DNA from: Methanospirillum stamsii
Lineage (GTDB): Archaea > Halobacteriota > Methanomicrobia > Methanomicrobiales > Methanospirillaceae
DNA length: 64,000 nucleotides
Reading direction: 5' to 3'
Assembly: GCF_003173335.1 (NCBI RefSeq)
Contig: NZ_QGMZ01000044.1
Span: 1 to 64,000, forward strand
Shown: positions 26,437 to 37,941 of the stretch, in pieces
Position numbering within the stretch: position 1 is the stretch's first letter
How the letters are laid out: each line of letters begins with the position of its first letter
Program-made: the position numbers and the translations under genes
Notes under the pieces: model-generated
Told to the model about the DNA's origin: nothing
Database searches by the model: none
The model's input: the letters and a program-made list of their open reading frames with translations, nothing else

Positions 26437-27615
26437 CTATGATCCCGGGGGCTGTTTCTCCGGAGCTGAAAAACAGTACTGCGATAACGTTTCAATGAGT
26501 TTAATCGCTACCTGAGATCCCAGTTCAGGTTCAAGTGATTCAAGCCAGACATAAAACCCAACTTTTGGTGGCGTCTTTCGTTCATATTTAAAAGTCCCCT
26601 GTCCGTCATAGACCATTTTGTAGTATTCTTTTTTCTGCCTGGGTTTAAGGTAAATGAGCGGACTGTAATCCGGAATATCTGCGGCAAGAATTATCTTTGA
26701 AAAGTTGTCATTTAACTCCTGTGCGTTAAAAGATTGATCACGATAGACAAAACGGAACTGCTCACAGAGTCTTTTTACTGTTGAGGGGAATAACCTGCCA
26801 AAGAGTATCTTTTTTACGAGGGTATGGGTCCGGTAAGGTGAAGGAAGGTTAATAGGCCCATTGTTATTTCCAAGCTGGGAAAAAACCCAGTCTTTTTCCA
26901 TGTCATGAAATTGTTTATATGGAAATGGGGCTGCGGTGGTAAGTTCTGTGCAAAGACAGGTCTTTCCTGGAGGGTGATAGGGCTTTAATGATTGTTTGCT
27001 CCATGTTCCGGCGATATGTTTCCTGAAATTATCGCATGAGCGTGTGCATATCGAGATATGCTCTTCTGATCCGAGGACCTTTCTTCCTCCTTTGTAATTT
27101 GTCAGGGGGAATGAAGTAACCAGAATGAATGTCACCGCCTTCTGGTTGAAAAGGTACCTGATTACCTGTTTTTTGTAATAAATCTCCTGGAGAAAATCCT
27201 TTAGATCAGAAGGGGAAGTGACTACTTCGACAAAGATGAGTGATCCGTCCGGTTTAGTCATCAGGAGATCGAATTCTGCGAGGTCCTGACCATTTCCCCG
27301 GATGGTGATATCTCCGTTTCTTGAATAAAAAAAGCCATTCTGACCCAGTGCCGGAAAAGGTTTTTTTCCTCTGGCATCCGCTCCTTTCAGAACAACACTC
27401 TTTAGTGTATCTGTTTTACTGGCAATATCGAGGAATAGTTCGTAGGTTATCATCTCAAACCATCTTCCCTCTGCGGATCGCATGTAGGATATCTCCTCAG
27501 AAAAGAGATTTTTTTTCTCAAGCCTGGAAAGGTGCCGTAAGGCCCGTTGTGCATGTTCCTTCCGTGGCTGACATAGTTTCTGGTGTGACTCTATCCATTC
27601 GGCGAGATTATCCAT
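26437..27615 (-). CDS. Hypothetical protein with nuclease-like motif
   Basis: 392 residues, unrecognised as a named family. A central region resembles a restriction-endonuclease-like fold: Glu54 in RWFEMITYELF on a helix, then EFDLLMTKPDGSLIFVEVVTS with Asp116 and Glu130. The usual catalytic Lys two residues after the Glu is replaced by Val132, with lysines displaced to about residues 139 and 147. Several Cys/His (CTRSC near 195, CLCTEL near 222) might bind metal. It could be an inactive or variant nuclease. No toxin, methylase or CRISPR gene is adjacent. Confidence 0.6.
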   Translation of the reverse strand: MDNLAEWIESHQKLCQPRKEHAQRALRHLSRLEKKNLFSEEISYMRSAEGRWFEMITYELFLDIASKTDTLKSVVLKGADARGKKPFPALGQNGFFYSRNGDITIRGNGQDLAEFDLLMTKPDGSLIFVEVVTSPSDLKDFLQEIYYKKQVIRYLFNQKAVTFILVTSFPLTNYKGGRKVLGSEEHISICTRSCDNFRKHIAGTWSKQSLKPYHPPGKTCLCTELTTAAPFPYKQFHDMEKDWVFSQLGNNNGPINLPSPYRTHTLVKKILFGRLFPSTVKRLCEQFRFVYRDQSFNAQELNDNFSKIILAADIPDYSPLIYLKPRQKKEYYKMVYDGQGTFKYERKTPPKVGFYVWLESLEPELGSQVAIKLIETLSQYCFSAPEKQPPGS

Positions 27616-27784
27616 TATTTGTTGACACTATCCTCCATATTCTGCTGATTATGGTATTATAAAAAAAATCATCCTCTGTATTTCTCTCCATGACCGGAGA
27701 AGGACAATTCCTTTAAAACTAGATTATAATAATTGATATAGGTTATTCCCGCGCAGCAGGTATTTTTTAACATACGTATGCGTG

Positions 27785-27816
27785 AATTGAGATCTCTTTT
27801 TTTCTCTCAATTTTTT
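27785..27816 (+). terminator. Hairpin followed by T tract
   Basis: AATTGAGA (27785-27792) pairs with TCTCAATT (27805-27812), followed by four more T. It lies upstream of the tRNA-Lys promoter and downstream of no plus-strand gene, so it may instead be a regulatory or vestigial element. Confidence 0.35.
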
Positions 27817-27845
27817 GGCAGGAGTGATGGTGAAACCTGGAAAAA

Positions 27846-27853
27846 TTATATAT
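27846..27853 (+). promoter_or_regulatory. TATA box of the tRNA-Lys/RNA polymerase operon
   Basis: TTATATAT preceded by AAAAA, with an expected start near 27876, about 20 bp before the tRNA. It may also drive the rpo genes that follow directly. Confidence 0.6.
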
Positions 27854-27896
27854 GGAGCTACATCATTCTAATAGTGCTACAGATCAGTGGCCAACG

Positions 27897-27970
27897 GGGT
27901 TCGTAGCTCAGTTTGGCAGAGCGCCTGGCTTTTAACCAGGTGGTCGGGGGTTCAAATCCCCTCGAGCCCG
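27897..27970 (+). tRNA. tRNA-Lys (anticodon TTT)
   Basis: 74 nt cloverleaf: acceptor GGGTTCG/CGAGCCC, anticodon stem CCTGG/CCAGG with loop CTTTTAA (anticodon TTT), T-arm GGGGG-TTCAAAT-CCCCT, discriminator G. The CCA end is not encoded. It lies 65 bp before rpoH. Confidence 0.96.
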
Positions 27971-28035
27971 CTCCACGACAGTTGTGGTCTTTTCGTGCAG
28001 ACTTTTTACCGAAACGCGTTTCCAGGGGGTATGGC

Positions 28036-28287
28036 GTGACCGCCGAGCTGAATGTACTGAAACATGAGATGGTGCCAGAGCATAGTATCATGAGCGAAGA
28101 AGACGTAAAAAATCTTTTCGCCCGATACCAGATCGGACCTGAGCAACTGCCCAAGATCTATCATGATGATCCGGCAGTGCAGGCAATAGGGGCTAGAATT
28201 AGCGACGTAATAAAAATCGTCCGAAAAAGTAGGACCGCTGGCCGTGCAGAAGCGTATCGGCTTGTGGTGAGACGACCCAAAAAATAA
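28036..28287 (+). CDS. rpoH: DNA-directed RNA polymerase subunit H (Rpb5-like)
   Basis: 83 residues, the archaeal form corresponding to the C-terminal domain of eukaryotic Rpb5: [19 protein letters not shown], then [31 protein letters not shown] (two pieces) and EAYRLVV. GTG start at 28036 has AGGGGGT just upstream; the out-of-frame ATG at 28031 ends after two codons. First protein gene of the operon and contacts downstream DNA in the enzyme. Confidence 0.95.
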   Translation: MTAELNVLKHEMVPEHSIMSEEDVKNLFARYQIGPEQLPKIYHDDPAVQAIGARISDVIKIVRKSRTAGRAEAYRLVVRRPKK

Positions 28288-28306
28288 ATTTTCCGGGGCT
28301 GATCTG

Positions 28307-29863
28307 TTGATAGACCTTAGTATACTTTCCCAGGCTTACTTTTCCCGTGAACACGTTGCCCGGCATCAGTTGGATTCTTACAACCATTTTCTCATTAACA
28401 ATTTACAAAAAGTCGTTGATGAGCAACGAGTAATCGAAACTGATATCGAGTCAAGAGGAAAAGGGAACGAACCGGTCTCTGTTGAACTTGGAGACCTGAA
28501 AATTTTAAAACCGCTTGTCCGTGAAGCAGATGGATCGCAGTCTGAACTGTATCCAGGAGAAGCACGGCTTCGTAACATTACGTATGCAGCACCAATTCAA
28601 CTAGGTCTGACCCTTGTCCAGGGAGGTGTCAGGCATGAACCGGTTATTGCAACAATCGGGCAGCTTCCTATCATGGTGGGCTCTGTTGCCTGTAACCTGT
28701 ATGGAATGACCGATGAAGAGCGGACCACTCATGGAGAAGATCCTCTGGATCCGGGCGGATATTTCATCGTTAATGGAACTGAGCGTGTGCTCATGACTCT
28801 TGAGGATCTTGCTTCAAACAAGATCATGACCGAGTACACCGAGCGGTATAGTGAGCGTATCTATGTTGCAAAGGTGTTTTCCCAGTTCCGTGGATATCGT
28901 GCTCTGGTCGTTGTTGAACGAAACAGAAAGAATCTTCTTGAGGTAACGTTCCCGTCCGTTGCTGGGCATCTCCGGTTCGTGGACATGATGCGTGCCCTTG
29001 GTATGACAAGTGATGCAGATGTTGTCCGGGCTGTCTCTACCGATGAAGAGATCCTCACATTCATGATGCAGAATCTTGAAGAGAGTGAGTGTGAGACCGT
29101 GGAGTGCGGTGTCATGTATGTCGGTAAAAAACTCGCTCCGAACCAGACCCGTGATTATCAGCGAAAACGTGCCGAATTTGTTCTTGATAACTATCTCCTG
29201 CCTCATCTGAATTATCTGATGCCAAGAATCGTGAATGAGGAAGATGAAGAGTGTATGAAGATTGTCCACTCGGTTCGTCTTGCAAAAGCACATTTCCTTG
29301 GGCGAATGGCTGAAGCCTGTTTTGACCTGGTGCTTGACCGACGTCGTATTGATGACAAAGATCATTACGCAAACAAACGGCTCAAACTTGCCGGAGACTT
29401 AATGGAAGATCTCTTCCGTATTTCACTCAACCGACTTACCCGTGATATCAAATATCAGCTTGAACGGGCCAGCATGAGACACCGTGATCTTTCCATTGCA
29501 ACGGCAGTCCGTGCGGATGTTCTTACCGAGCGTCTGCTTCATCCGCTTGCAACCGGAAACTGGGTCGGAGGAAGAACTGGTGTTTCACAGCTTCTTGACC
29601 GGGTTGATCACATGAGTGTTCTTTCACACTTACGAAGGGTCATATCCCCGCTTTCAAGATCTCAGCCTCACTTCGAAGCTCGTGATCTTCATCCGACACA
29701 GTGGGGACGTATATGTCCAAGTGAGACTCCGGAAGGACCAAATTGTGGTCTGGTGAAAAACTTTGCCCAGATGGTTGAGATAAGTAAAGGTGTCCATTCA
29801 GATGATGAAGTTGTACGGATGCTCTATGGAATGGGAGTAGAGAGAATAGGAGTTGAAATCTGA
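28307..29863 (+). CDS. rpoB2: RNA polymerase subunit B'' (Rpb2 N-terminal half)
   Basis: 518 residues, the separate N-terminal half of the second-largest subunit, as in most methanogens. It begins [22 protein letters not shown], and carries [18 protein letters not shown] and the lobe/fork regions ending [20 protein letters not shown] start (28307) is used because no ATG or GTG is well placed upstream of the conserved first strand. Its stop TGA overlaps the rpoB1 ATG by one base. Confidence 0.95.
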   Translation: MIDLSILSQAYFSREHVARHQLDSYNHFLINNLQKVVDEQRVIETDIESRGKGNEPVSVELGDLKILKPLVREADGSQSELYPGEARLRNITYAAPIQLGLTLVQGGVRHEPVIATIGQLPIMVGSVACNLYGMTDEERTTHGEDPLDPGGYFIVNGTERVLMTLEDLASNKIMTEYTERYSERIYVAKVFSQFRGYRALVVVERNRKNLLEVTFPSVAGHLRFVDMMRALGMTSDADVVRAVSTDEEILTFMMQNLEESECETVECGVMYVGKKLAPNQTRDYQRKRAEFVLDNYLLPHLNYLMPRIVNEEDEECMKIVHSVRLAKAHFLGRMAEACFDLVLDRRRIDDKDHYANKRLKLAGDLMEDLFRISLNRLTRDIKYQLERASMRHRDLSIATAVRADVLTERLLHPLATGNWVGGRTGVSQLLDRVDHMSVLSHLRRVISPLSRSQPHFEARDLHPTQWGRICPSETPEGPNCGLVKNFAQMVEISKGVHSDDEVVRMLYGMGVERIGVEI

Positions 29864-31683
29864 TGATCTCTTCACAGTCCCGGGTTTTTGTTGATGGTGC
29901 TCTCATTGGTCTTGTAGATGACCCCCGCGAACTTGTTGGGAAAATCAGGGCAATGAGGCGTCAGGGCGTTATCTCGACCGAAGTGAACTGCTCTTATAAA
30001 GAGTTCAACGGCGACGTTATCATTCATACCGATCGTGGCCGGGCCCGAAGACCTCTCATCGTCCTGCAGGACGGAGTTCCGATAATCCCTGATGAAGAAG
30101 TGCAGAAACTTAAAAATAAAGAGATTGAGTTTCCTGATCTTATCAAAAAGGGATATATTGAACTTATCGATGCAGAAGAGGAAGAAGATCTCAACATTGC
30201 AATAAAACCGGAGAATATCACTCCCCTGCACACTCATCTTGAGGTTGATCCTTCTCTTATTCTTGGAATCGGTGCTGCCCACGTCCCGTTCCCGGAACAC
30301 AATGCATCTCCCCGTGTTACCATGGGAGCAGGAATGGTCAAGCAGGCACTCGGATTTGGCTGCGCAAATATGAAACTCCGGCCGGATACCCGTGGTCACC
30401 TGCTTCATTATGTTCAAAAACCTCTCGTATATACTCAGACCTCTGATGTAATCGGGTCTGATGACCGGGCAGCAGGACAGAATTTTGTTGTTGCCATCCT
30501 TTCTTACGAGGGTTATAATATTGAAGATGCTCTGATTTTTAATCAGGCGTCTATTGACCGGGGTGTCGGACGTTCACACTTTTTCAGGACATATGAAGGT
30601 GAAGAGCGTCGGTATCCTGGTGGTCAGATTGACCGTATTGAGGTTCCGGACGAAGATGTAACCGGAGCTCATGGTTCTGATTATTACTCCAACCTTGATG
30701 ACGATGGAATCATCAATCCGGAAACCATCGTGAGGGAAAAGGACGTTATCATTGGAAAGACCTCTCCACCCCGGTTCCTTGAAGAACCGACATCAGAACT
30801 TATAACCGTAGAAAAGCGTCGTGACACGTCGGTTACCATGCGTTCCAATGAACACGGTATTGTTGACACGGTTATCCTGACCGAAGGAGAAAATAATTCC
30901 AAATTGGTCAAGGTCAGAACCCGTGATCTCCGTGTTCCGGAAGTCGGTGATAAGTTCGCATCCCGTCATGGTCAGAAAGGAGTGGTAGGTCTCATCACTC
31001 CGGCAGTTGACATGCCATTTACTGCAGCGGGCCTGACACCGGATCTTGTAATTAATCCCCATGCAATTCCGTCCCGTATGACCATCGGTCACATGCTTGA
31101 GATGCTTGGAGGGAAAGTGGGTTCCCTTGAAGGAAGGCGTATTTCGAGTACTGCATTCTCCGGTGAACGTGAAGAGACCCTTCGTGCCTCCCTGAAAAAG
31201 TTCGGGTTTTCACACACCGGACGTGAAGCAATGTGGGATGGCATCACCGGAAGACGGTTCTTTGCAGATATCTATGTCGGTGTCATCTACTATCAGAAAC
31301 TGTACCACATGGTTTCATCCAAGATGCATGCCCGTTCCAGGGGTCCGGTGCAGGTTCTTACCCGTCAGCCGACTGAAGGTCGTGCCCGTGAAGGAGGTCT
31401 TCGTTTCGGAGAAATGGAGCGTGATGTGATGATTGGTCATGGAGCAGCCATGGCTCTCAAAGAACGTCTGCTCGAAGAATCTGACAAAGTATCCGAGTTT
31501 GTTTGTGCAAAGTGTGGAATGATCGCCATGCTGGACCGCAAGCAGAATATCACCCGGTGCCTGAATTGTGGCAGTGAGACCGATATCTACCCGGTTGAAA
31601 TGTCCTATGCGTTCAAACTGCTCCTCGATGAGATGAAGAGTATGACCATCGCTCCCCGTCTCAAACTTGAGGATGTTGTTTAA
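29863..31683 (+). CDS. rpoB1: RNA polymerase subunit B' (Rpb2 C-terminal half)
   Basis: 606 residues, usual size. Motifs include [33 protein letters not shown] (active-site lysines), the hybrid-binding region [13 protein letters not shown] and [20 protein letters not shown]. The C-terminal zinc finger is CAKCG with [10 protein letters not shown]. Coupled to rpoB2 by overlapping stop and start. With B'' it forms one side of the active-centre cleft. Confidence 0.97.
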   Translation: MISSQSRVFVDGALIGLVDDPRELVGKIRAMRRQGVISTEVNCSYKEFNGDVIIHTDRGRARRPLIVLQDGVPIIPDEEVQKLKNKEIEFPDLIKKGYIELIDAEEEEDLNIAIKPENITPLHTHLEVDPSLILGIGAAHVPFPEHNASPRVTMGAGMVKQALGFGCANMKLRPDTRGHLLHYVQKPLVYTQTSDVIGSDDRAAGQNFVVAILSYEGYNIEDALIFNQASIDRGVGRSHFFRTYEGEERRYPGGQIDRIEVPDEDVTGAHGSDYYSNLDDDGIINPETIVREKDVIIGKTSPPRFLEEPTSELITVEKRRDTSVTMRSNEHGIVDTVILTEGENNSKLVKVRTRDLRVPEVGDKFASRHGQKGVVGLITPAVDMPFTAAGLTPDLVINPHAIPSRMTIGHMLEMLGGKVGSLEGRRISSTAFSGEREETLRASLKKFGFSHTGREAMWDGITGRRFFADIYVGVIYYQKLYHMVSSKMHARSRGPVQVLTRQPTEGRAREGGLRFGEMERDVMIGHGAAMALKERLLEESDKVSEFVCAKCGMIAMLDRKQNITRCLNCGSETDIYPVEMSYAFKLLLDEMKSMTIAPRLKLEDVV

Positions 31684-31697
31684 GGAGGAGAAGAGTA

Positions 31698-34358
31698 ATG
31701 CCAAGTCCTAAACGGATCGGGAAGATTGAGTTTGGTCTCCTCTCCCCGAAAGAGATTCGACAGATGAGTGTCCGCAAGATCATCTGGGCGGATACCTATG
31801 ATGATGATGGATTTCCCTATCCCCAGGGTCTTATGGATCTCCATCTTGGTGTTATTGATCCAGGCCTTCGATGTAAGACCTGCAGTCAGAAATCAGGAGA
31901 ATGTCCTGGTCACTTTGGTCACATCGAACTTGCAAAACCGGTTATCCATGTGGGGTATACCCGGCTCATCAGAAAGTTACTTCGTGTAACCTGCCGTGAG
32001 TGTGGTCGTCTGCTTCTGTCTGATGAAGAAATTGAGAAGATCATCGGGCCGGAAGAAGAGATGGGCACAGACTCTGTCAGTGAAAAGGATGTGAAAAAGG
32101 AGCGTATCTGTCCTCACTGTGGTGAACAGCAGCTCAAAATCAACTTTGAAAAACCTACCACCTTTGCAGAGATTACAACTGATGACCGTGGTAAGAAAGT
32201 TGAAAACAAACTGACTCCTGCTGACATTCGTGCACGTCTTGAAAAGATCCCTGATGATGATCTGCAGAAACTCGGGATTGTCGGAGAGGTAGCCAGACCT
32301 GAATGGACCATCATGACGGTGCTTCCGGTTCCTCCGGTTACTATGCGTCCTTCTATCATCCTGGAAAATGGTCAGCGTTCAGAAGATGATCTGACCCACA
32401 AACTGGTGGATATCATCAGGATTAATCAGCGGTTTAAAGAAAACCAGGATGCAGGAGCTCCGCAGCTTATCATCGAAGATCTCTGGGAACTGCTTCAGTA
32501 CCATGTTACTACCTATATAGACAATGAGGTTGCAGGTTGTCCTCCGGCACGTCATCGGTCCGGGCGTCCGCTCAAGACCTTATCCCAGCGTCTGAAAGGA
32601 AAGGATGGTCGTTTCAGAGGAAGTTTGTCTGGTAAACGTGTGAACTTCTCATCACGTACGGTTATCTCACCAAACCCGAACCTCTCGGTAAATGAAGTGG
32701 GTATTCCCCAGAAGATTGCAAATGAGATGACCATTCCGGTGCAGGTTACCACCTTTAATATCGAAGAGCTTCGCCGGATCGTTCGTGTTGGACCTGAACG
32801 TCCGGATCTCAAAAGCCCGTGCGGTGCAAATTATGTTATCAGACCTGACAAGCGCCGTATTCGTCTGGTAAAAGGGACCGGTACTGAAGACGGAAACCTC
32901 GACTTTGTGGCAGATCAGATTGAAGTCGGGTGGATAGTAGAGCGCCATCTTCGTGATGGAGATATTGTGCTCTTTAACCGTCAGCCCTCTTTGCACCGGA
33001 TGTCCATCATGGCACACTGGGTCAGACTTATGGATGGGAAGACCTTCCGTCTTAATCCTGCAGTCTGCCCGCCATATAACGCGGATTTTGATGGTGATGA
33101 AATGAACCTGCATATCCCGCAGACTGAAGAGGCCCGTGTTGAAGCGGCCATGCTTGCTGCGGTGCAGGAAAACATTCTCTCACCCCGGTTTGGTGGTCCG
33201 ATCATCGGTGGTATCCACGATCACATCTCCGGAATATTCCTTCTGACTCATCGGCTCAGATGGTTTACCAAAGAAGAGACCATTGATCTTTTAAAGAACA
33301 ATCATGTTGACCGGCTTGGAGAGCCCGGAAAAGTTGAAAACGGTATTCCATACTGGTCAAACAAGCAGATATTCTCAAAAATTCTCCCTGATGATCTGAA
33401 CATGGTATTCCGTGCATCATCATGTATCAACTGTGATGAATGCAAGCGGGTAAACTGTGAACGAGATGCGTATGTGCAGATTATCGACGGTGAGTTGATC
33501 TCCGGTGTTATTGATAAAAAAGCCGTTGGTGCATTCGACGGAGCAATTCTTCACCGGATTATCAGACAATATCAGTATACCCGGGCAGCTCAGTTCATCG
33601 ATGACATGACCCGTCTTTCAATCCGTGGAATTATGCATGACGGGTTTACTTTCGCAATCGATGATGAAGATCTCTCAAAGAGCGATTACGGCCAGATCAA
33701 GGAAGTTCTTCATCGTGCTGCACAGGATGTAGAGCGTCGTATCCAGATCTTTGAAGATGGTCAGTTAGAGCCAATGCCAGGTAGAACTCCCGAAGAAACC
33801 CTTGAGATGCAGATCATGCAGGTACTTGGAAAGGCTCGTGATAACACGGGAGAGATTGCAGGCCGTCACCTTGGTCTGTCCAACTCTGCAGTGGTCATGG
33901 CGGTTTCCGGTGCAAGAGGTTCAATGCTGAACCTGACCCAGATGGCTGGTTGTGTCGGACAGCAGGCAGTTCGTGGTGAGCGAATCATGCGAGGGTACGA
34001 AGACCGTACACTCCCGCATTTTAAGAAAGATGACCGGGGCGCAATGGCTCACGGGTTTGTTATGAATAGTTACAAATCCGGACTGGACCCGACTGAGTTC
34101 TTCTTCCATGCAATCGGAGGACGTGAAGGTCTTGTCGATACTGCAGTCAGGACATCCCAGTCTGGTTACCTCCAGCGAAGAATGATCAACGCTCTGCAGG
34201 ATCTCAAAGTTGCGTATGATATGACGGTGAGAACCACCGGTGGCAGAATCATCCAGTTCGAATATGGTGAAGATTCTACCGATCCAATGAAGAGTTCCTT
34301 TGGTGAACCGGTGGATGTCGAAGGAATAGTAAGTAACATCCTCAAGGAGGAAATTTAA
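31698..34358 (+). CDS. rpoA1: RNA polymerase subunit A' (Rpb1 N-terminal part)
   Basis: 886 residues. Clamp zinc site [20 protein letters not shown], second Cys-rich hairpin CRECG/CPHCG, and the catalytic metal motif [10 protein letters not shown] near residue 460 with three Asp holding Mg. The Cys pairs [12 protein letters not shown] near 575 are typical of archaeal A'. A GGAGG site precedes the ATG. It ends at the usual split point before the A'' subunit, whose ATG shares the last base of the stop codon. Confidence 0.97.
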   Translation: MPSPKRIGKIEFGLLSPKEIRQMSVRKIIWADTYDDDGFPYPQGLMDLHLGVIDPGLRCKTCSQKSGECPGHFGHIELAKPVIHVGYTRLIRKLLRVTCRECGRLLLSDEEIEKIIGPEEEMGTDSVSEKDVKKERICPHCGEQQLKINFEKPTTFAEITTDDRGKKVENKLTPADIRARLEKIPDDDLQKLGIVGEVARPEWTIMTVLPVPPVTMRPSIILENGQRSEDDLTHKLVDIIRINQRFKENQDAGAPQLIIEDLWELLQYHVTTYIDNEVAGCPPARHRSGRPLKTLSQRLKGKDGRFRGSLSGKRVNFSSRTVISPNPNLSVNEVGIPQKIANEMTIPVQVTTFNIEELRRIVRVGPERPDLKSPCGANYVIRPDKRRIRLVKGTGTEDGNLDFVADQIEVGWIVERHLRDGDIVLFNRQPSLHRMSIMAHWVRLMDGKTFRLNPAVCPPYNADFDGDEMNLHIPQTEEARVEAAMLAAVQENILSPRFGGPIIGGIHDHISGIFLLTHRLRWFTKEETIDLLKNNHVDRLGEPGKVENGIPYWSNKQIFSKILPDDLNMVFRASSCINCDECKRVNCERDAYVQIIDGELISGVIDKKAVGAFDGAILHRIIRQYQYTRAAQFIDDMTRLSIRGIMHDGFTFAIDDEDLSKSDYGQIKEVLHRAAQDVERRIQIFEDGQLEPMPGRTPEETLEMQIMQVLGKARDNTGEIAGRHLGLSNSAVVMAVSGARGSMLNLTQMAGCVGQQAVRGERIMRGYEDRTLPHFKKDDRGAMAHGFVMNSYKSGLDPTEFFFHAIGGREGLVDTAVRTSQSGYLQRRMINALQDLKVAYDMTVRTTGGRIIQFEYGEDSTDPMKSSFGEPVDVEGIVSNILKEEI

Positions 34359-36328
34359 TGGAAAAGTTAAATGTTCCATCTGAAGCAGCATCAAAAGTCC
34401 TCCGGTATTTTGAGGAACATAAGGTAAAACGCAAGTTTCCGGATGACATCCCTGAGCATATCCGCGAAGTTCTCATCGAGATGGTTGAGTACCGGATGAA
34501 GGAGGAAGATGCGGATGCTGAAGATACCATCGATGATCAGACATTTGTTGCAAAGATGGAAGATCTCATTCACGCGGAAAAATTCTATGACTGGCTGACG
34601 GAGAGTTTTACTCCCCTGGTGGTTGAATCTGAAGAAGAACCTGAGGAGGAACAACCCGGTCTTCCCCAGACCATTATCACTCCGACTGCCCGTCCCCGTC
34701 TCACTCCTCTTGATAAAAAGTCCATGGAAGTCAGGGAATTTTTCTCTGATCACCAGATGAACCCGGATAATCTTGATATCATTCCTGAAAAGGTCGAAAA
34801 GATCTTAAAGGAGCGTATCAAGGATATTAAACGGGATGAAAATCCGAATTTCCGTCTGACTCAGAAGCAATACACGGTATTTCTGACCGATCTTCTCAAA
34901 AAAGGAGATTTTGAGTCCTGGGTTATGCAGACATTTCCTCTTCCTGTCGATATGGAACAGGAGGTCTTCACTGTCCGCAAAATAGTCCCTGAAGAAGAGA
35001 TTAAGATTCCGGACTGGGTTGATGCAGTGGCATTTGAAGCCCTTAACCGGTTTGAACAGGACAAATTCCGTGCATTACTTCGTGATCACCTTGCCCCCCT
35101 GACCGATCTTGTTGAACATGAAGAGGTCATCGGGCGGTTATCAAAACGGTTTTTTGAACTGATTGCCATAGGTCTCCCTCACCGGACCAATACAACTCTT
35201 GCCCGGATTATTATCTCACGCGAGACCGACGGACTTACTACCCCGTCACGGATCGTTTCCGATGAGGATTATGCAAAGATCCTTGCCCAGATGGTTAAGG
35301 AGTACAAACATACCCGGATTGAACCGTGTGAAGCAGTCGGGGTTGTCGCAGCCCAGTCGATTGGTGAACCAGGTACCCAGATGACGATGCGTACCTTCCA
35401 CTACGCTGGTGTCGCTGAAATTAACGTAACGCTCGGTCTGCCACGTCTGATTGAGATCATGGATGCGAGAAAGGAACCATCCACTCCAACCATGACCATC
35501 TTCCTCCGGGAAGGGTATTCCACTGACCGTGATAAGGCCAGACAGGTATCATGGCAGATTGAAGCGGCCCCTCTCCAGGAGTTTGGGGATATTACCACCG
35601 ATATGGCAAATATGCAGATCGTGGTTCATATCAACAAAGCGGTCTGTGACAAACGAAAAATCTCTGTTCGTGACATCCTGGAAATCGGACCGAAAAAGAT
35701 ACGTGAAAGACGGCACTATCGTGATTTTGATTATGAAACTAATGAATCTGAAGGATTACTTGTGTTCCTTCCCAAGGACCGGGGAAGTTATCAGAACCTG
35801 TTCCAGCTGAAAGAACATGTTCGGAATGTCATTGTTCAGGGTATCGATGATATCGAGCGTGTGGTGGTCAGGAAAGAATCCGGTGAGTATATTCTCTACA
35901 CTGAAGGTTCAAATTTAAAAGACGTCTTTGCAATTCGTGGTGTTGATACAACCAGAACCAGGACAAACAACATTAATGAAATTTCCCAGGTCCTGGGTGT
36001 TGAAGCAGCCAGAAATGCAATCATCAATGAAGCTCTTGCAACCTTATCTGAACAGGGTATCATGGTTGATGTGCGTCATATCATGCTGGTTTCTGATATG
36101 ATGTGCATGGAAGGGGAAGTAAAACAGATCGGTCGTCATGGTATTGCCGGTGAAAAAGAGTCTGTTCTTTCACGAGCAGCATTCGAAGTCACCGTGAATC
36201 ATCTCCTGGATGCGGCAGTAGCACACGAGTCAGACATACTGTGTGGTGTTACTGAAAATGTCATTGTGGGTCAGCCGATCCAGCTCGGAACAGGGGATGT
36301 TAAATTAGTAGTAAAGCAGAAAGTATAG
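34358..36328 (+). CDS. rpoA2: RNA polymerase subunit A'' with long N-terminal extension
   Basis: 656 residues; archaeal A'' is usually about 380-400. The conserved core begins near residue 318 ([20 protein letters not shown], then the trigger-loop [18 protein letters not shown]). The first ~315 residues contain two similar segments of about 70 residues: 14-86 (VLRYFEEH, then FYDWLTESF) and 125-193 (VREFFSDH, then FESWVMQTF), joined by an acidic, Pro-rich linker (about 89-115). The ATG has AAGGAGG just upstream, and the reading frame is continuous, so the extension is probably translated. Core function is transcription; the role of the extension is unknown. Confidence 0.93.
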   Translation: MEKLNVPSEAASKVLRYFEEHKVKRKFPDDIPEHIREVLIEMVEYRMKEEDADAEDTIDDQTFVAKMEDLIHAEKFYDWLTESFTPLVVESEEEPEEEQPGLPQTIITPTARPRLTPLDKKSMEVREFFSDHQMNPDNLDIIPEKVEKILKERIKDIKRDENPNFRLTQKQYTVFLTDLLKKGDFESWVMQTFPLPVDMEQEVFTVRKIVPEEEIKIPDWVDAVAFEALNRFEQDKFRALLRDHLAPLTDLVEHEEVIGRLSKRFFELIAIGLPHRTNTTLARIIISRETDGLTTPSRIVSDEDYAKILAQMVKEYKHTRIEPCEAVGVVAAQSIGEPGTQMTMRTFHYAGVAEINVTLGLPRLIEIMDARKEPSTPTMTIFLREGYSTDRDKARQVSWQIEAAPLQEFGDITTDMANMQIVVHINKAVCDKRKISVRDILEIGPKKIRERRHYRDFDYETNESEGLLVFLPKDRGSYQNLFQLKEHVRNVIVQGIDDIERVVVRKESGEYILYTEGSNLKDVFAIRGVDTTRTRTNNINEISQVLGVEAARNAIINEALATLSEQGIMVDVRHIMLVSDMMCMEGEVKQIGRHGIAGEKESVLSRAAFEVTVNHLLDAAVAHESDILCGVTENVIVGQPIQLGTGDVKLVVKQKV

Positions 36329-36339
36329 GGGTATCTGAT

Positions 36340-36627
36340 ATGGATTTCAATACATCGCTTCGGCGTGCAATTAAGACGGGGAAGGTTATCCTCGGTCAGA
36401 ATGAGACAAAAGAGAGTATAGAAAGCGGAACTGCGAAACTTGTAGTTGTTGCGGGCAACTGCCCTGCCGAATTTGCAGGTTATGTTGCAGGAAAGGATGG
36501 ACTCAAGACCTTCAAATTCGAGGGTTCAGGCGTCCAGCTTGGTCGTGCATGCGGTAAACCATTTATGGTCAGCGCACTGGCAATTGAAGAGTCCGGTGAT
36601 TCTGACATTCTAACTCTTGCACGGTAA
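36340..36627 (+). CDS. rpl30e: Ribosomal protein L30e
   Basis: 95 residues, L7Ae/L30e RNA-binding fold: FNTSLRRAIKTGKVILGQNET, then AKLVVVAGNCP and GVQLGRACGKPFMVSALAIEE. Present in the same position (between rpoA2 and nusA) in many archaeal operons. It starts 11 bp after rpoA2. Confidence 0.93.
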   Translation: MDFNTSLRRAIKTGKVILGQNETKESIESGTAKLVVVAGNCPAEFAGYVAGKDGLKTFKFEGSGVQLGRACGKPFMVSALAIEESGDSDILTLAR

Positions 36628-36636
36628 CGAGGCCCT

Positions 36637-37065
36637 ATGGGAGTAGTCCTGAATGAAGAGACCATCGCTCTTATCGCTCAGTTTGAGCGTCTGACTGGGG
36701 CAGGAAGTCGTGATGTCATTGACGATGGTGAAGATGAACGACTGATATTCATCATCAATCCCGGAGATATGGGATTTGCCATCGGGAAAAAAGGTCTGAA
36801 TATTAAAAAAGCTTCTGAATCCTTCGGGAAAAAGATCGAAGCGGTGGAGTACTCGGACGATCCTGCCCAGTTCATCAGGAACTGCTTTCATCCGGCACAG
36901 GTAAAAGAGGTACAGTTTTCAGATTATCATGGGGACCAGATTGCCCATGTTGTTATCCGGGATGAAGACCGGGGACGAGCAATTGGAAAATCGGGGAAAA
37001 ACCTGGATCGTTCCAAAATGCTTGCCCTCCGTGAACACGATATTAAAAATATCATCATAGAATAA
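36637..37065 (+). CDS. nusA: Archaeal NusA-like transcription factor
   Basis: 142 residues consisting of two KH domains: GDMGFAIGKKGLNIKKASESFG (first) and RDEDRGRAIGKSGKNLDRSKML (second), each with a GxxG loop. Archaeal NusA lacks the bacterial N-terminal and S1 domains. It follows rpl30e by 9 bp. In many archaea the genes for S12, S7 and elongation factors come next; here they do not. Confidence 0.94.
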   Translation: MGVVLNEETIALIAQFERLTGAGSRDVIDDGEDERLIFIINPGDMGFAIGKKGLNIKKASESFGKKIEAVEYSDDPAQFIRNCFHPAQVKEVQFSDYHGDQIAHVVIRDEDRGRAIGKSGKNLDRSKMLALREHDIKNIIIE

Positions 37066-37140
37066 CCGGATTATTTCAGGTGTACTCACCTTTTTTTCTA
37101 TTTCATAATCTTGAAATAGGTAGCAGTAGGATTCTCTCAT

Positions 37141-37920
37141 ATGCTTTTTCATATGAGAAGATGGAAACTGTTCATTTGTGGTCTGCTAATTCTGATTGCT
37201 GTCCCTGCTTTTTCTGCATTGGCAACAGAAATTGCAGAATCGTCACCATCACTCGGGACGGATGACGTTCCTTCCAACCTGACTGTGTCAGTACAACTTG
37301 ACCAGGAAGGCAAATCTATCACCGCGACTTTCAGGGGCGGTAAAGGTCAGAGTCTGCTCAAAAAGATAAATCTAAATGTAATTTATCCTGATGGGACGAA
37401 AGTGAACGGCGTTTTAGGGAATGTCGTTGGTGAATCCGTGGTTTTGCAGGGGTCCGGATGCGGCGACCAGGTTATGGGGACCTCATATTACCTGAATGGG
37501 CAGAGTTATGCGTTCCTTAACGAAAAAATGCATTATATTTCCGGAATTTGTCCGGCAGATTATTCTCCCTATACTGATCCCTGTGCAGAAATTGCAGCAT
37601 CACCTGCGATGAATCCAGACCCTGTACAGGATATACCGCAGAACAAATCGGTAATAATTCAGGCAAATGTGGATATCAGTACCATTGAGGTTCAGTTCAG
37701 AGGAGGTTTTGGTCAGAATATGATAAAAACGTTACAAGTGAGCAGAATCGGTCCTGATGGCTCTGCAGAGACCAAAAATCTTGGAAATATGATCGGAGAT
37801 GAAGTGACATTTACTGCAACTAATAACTGTATGGATAGAATTGCTGCAAATGTCAGTTTTATTGATGGAACACGGTATCATTTCTATGATGAAGTGCTGC
37901 ATATCAGCAGATACCAGTAA
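37141..37920 (+). CDS. Secreted protein with two related beta domains
   Basis: 259 residues, no known family. Signal peptide (about residues 8-27, alternative start at 37153). Two homologous modules of about 85 residues follow: SITATFRGGKGQSLLKKI with YAFLNEKMHYI, and TIEVQFRGGFGQNMIKTL with YHFYDEVLHI. Both keep a single Cys near the centre (GSGCGDQ; TNNCMDR). Between them is a short Pro-rich linker. Exported, function unknown. Confidence 0.75.
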   Translation: MLFHMRRWKLFICGLLILIAVPAFSALATEIAESSPSLGTDDVPSNLTVSVQLDQEGKSITATFRGGKGQSLLKKINLNVIYPDGTKVNGVLGNVVGESVVLQGSGCGDQVMGTSYYLNGQSYAFLNEKMHYISGICPADYSPYTDPCAEIAASPAMNPDPVQDIPQNKSVIIQANVDISTIEVQFRGGFGQNMIKTLQVSRIGPDGSAETKNLGNMIGDEVTFTATNNCMDRIAANVSFIDGTRYHFYDEVLHISRYQ

Positions 37921-37941
37921 TTTTTTTTAAAAAAGTTATAA

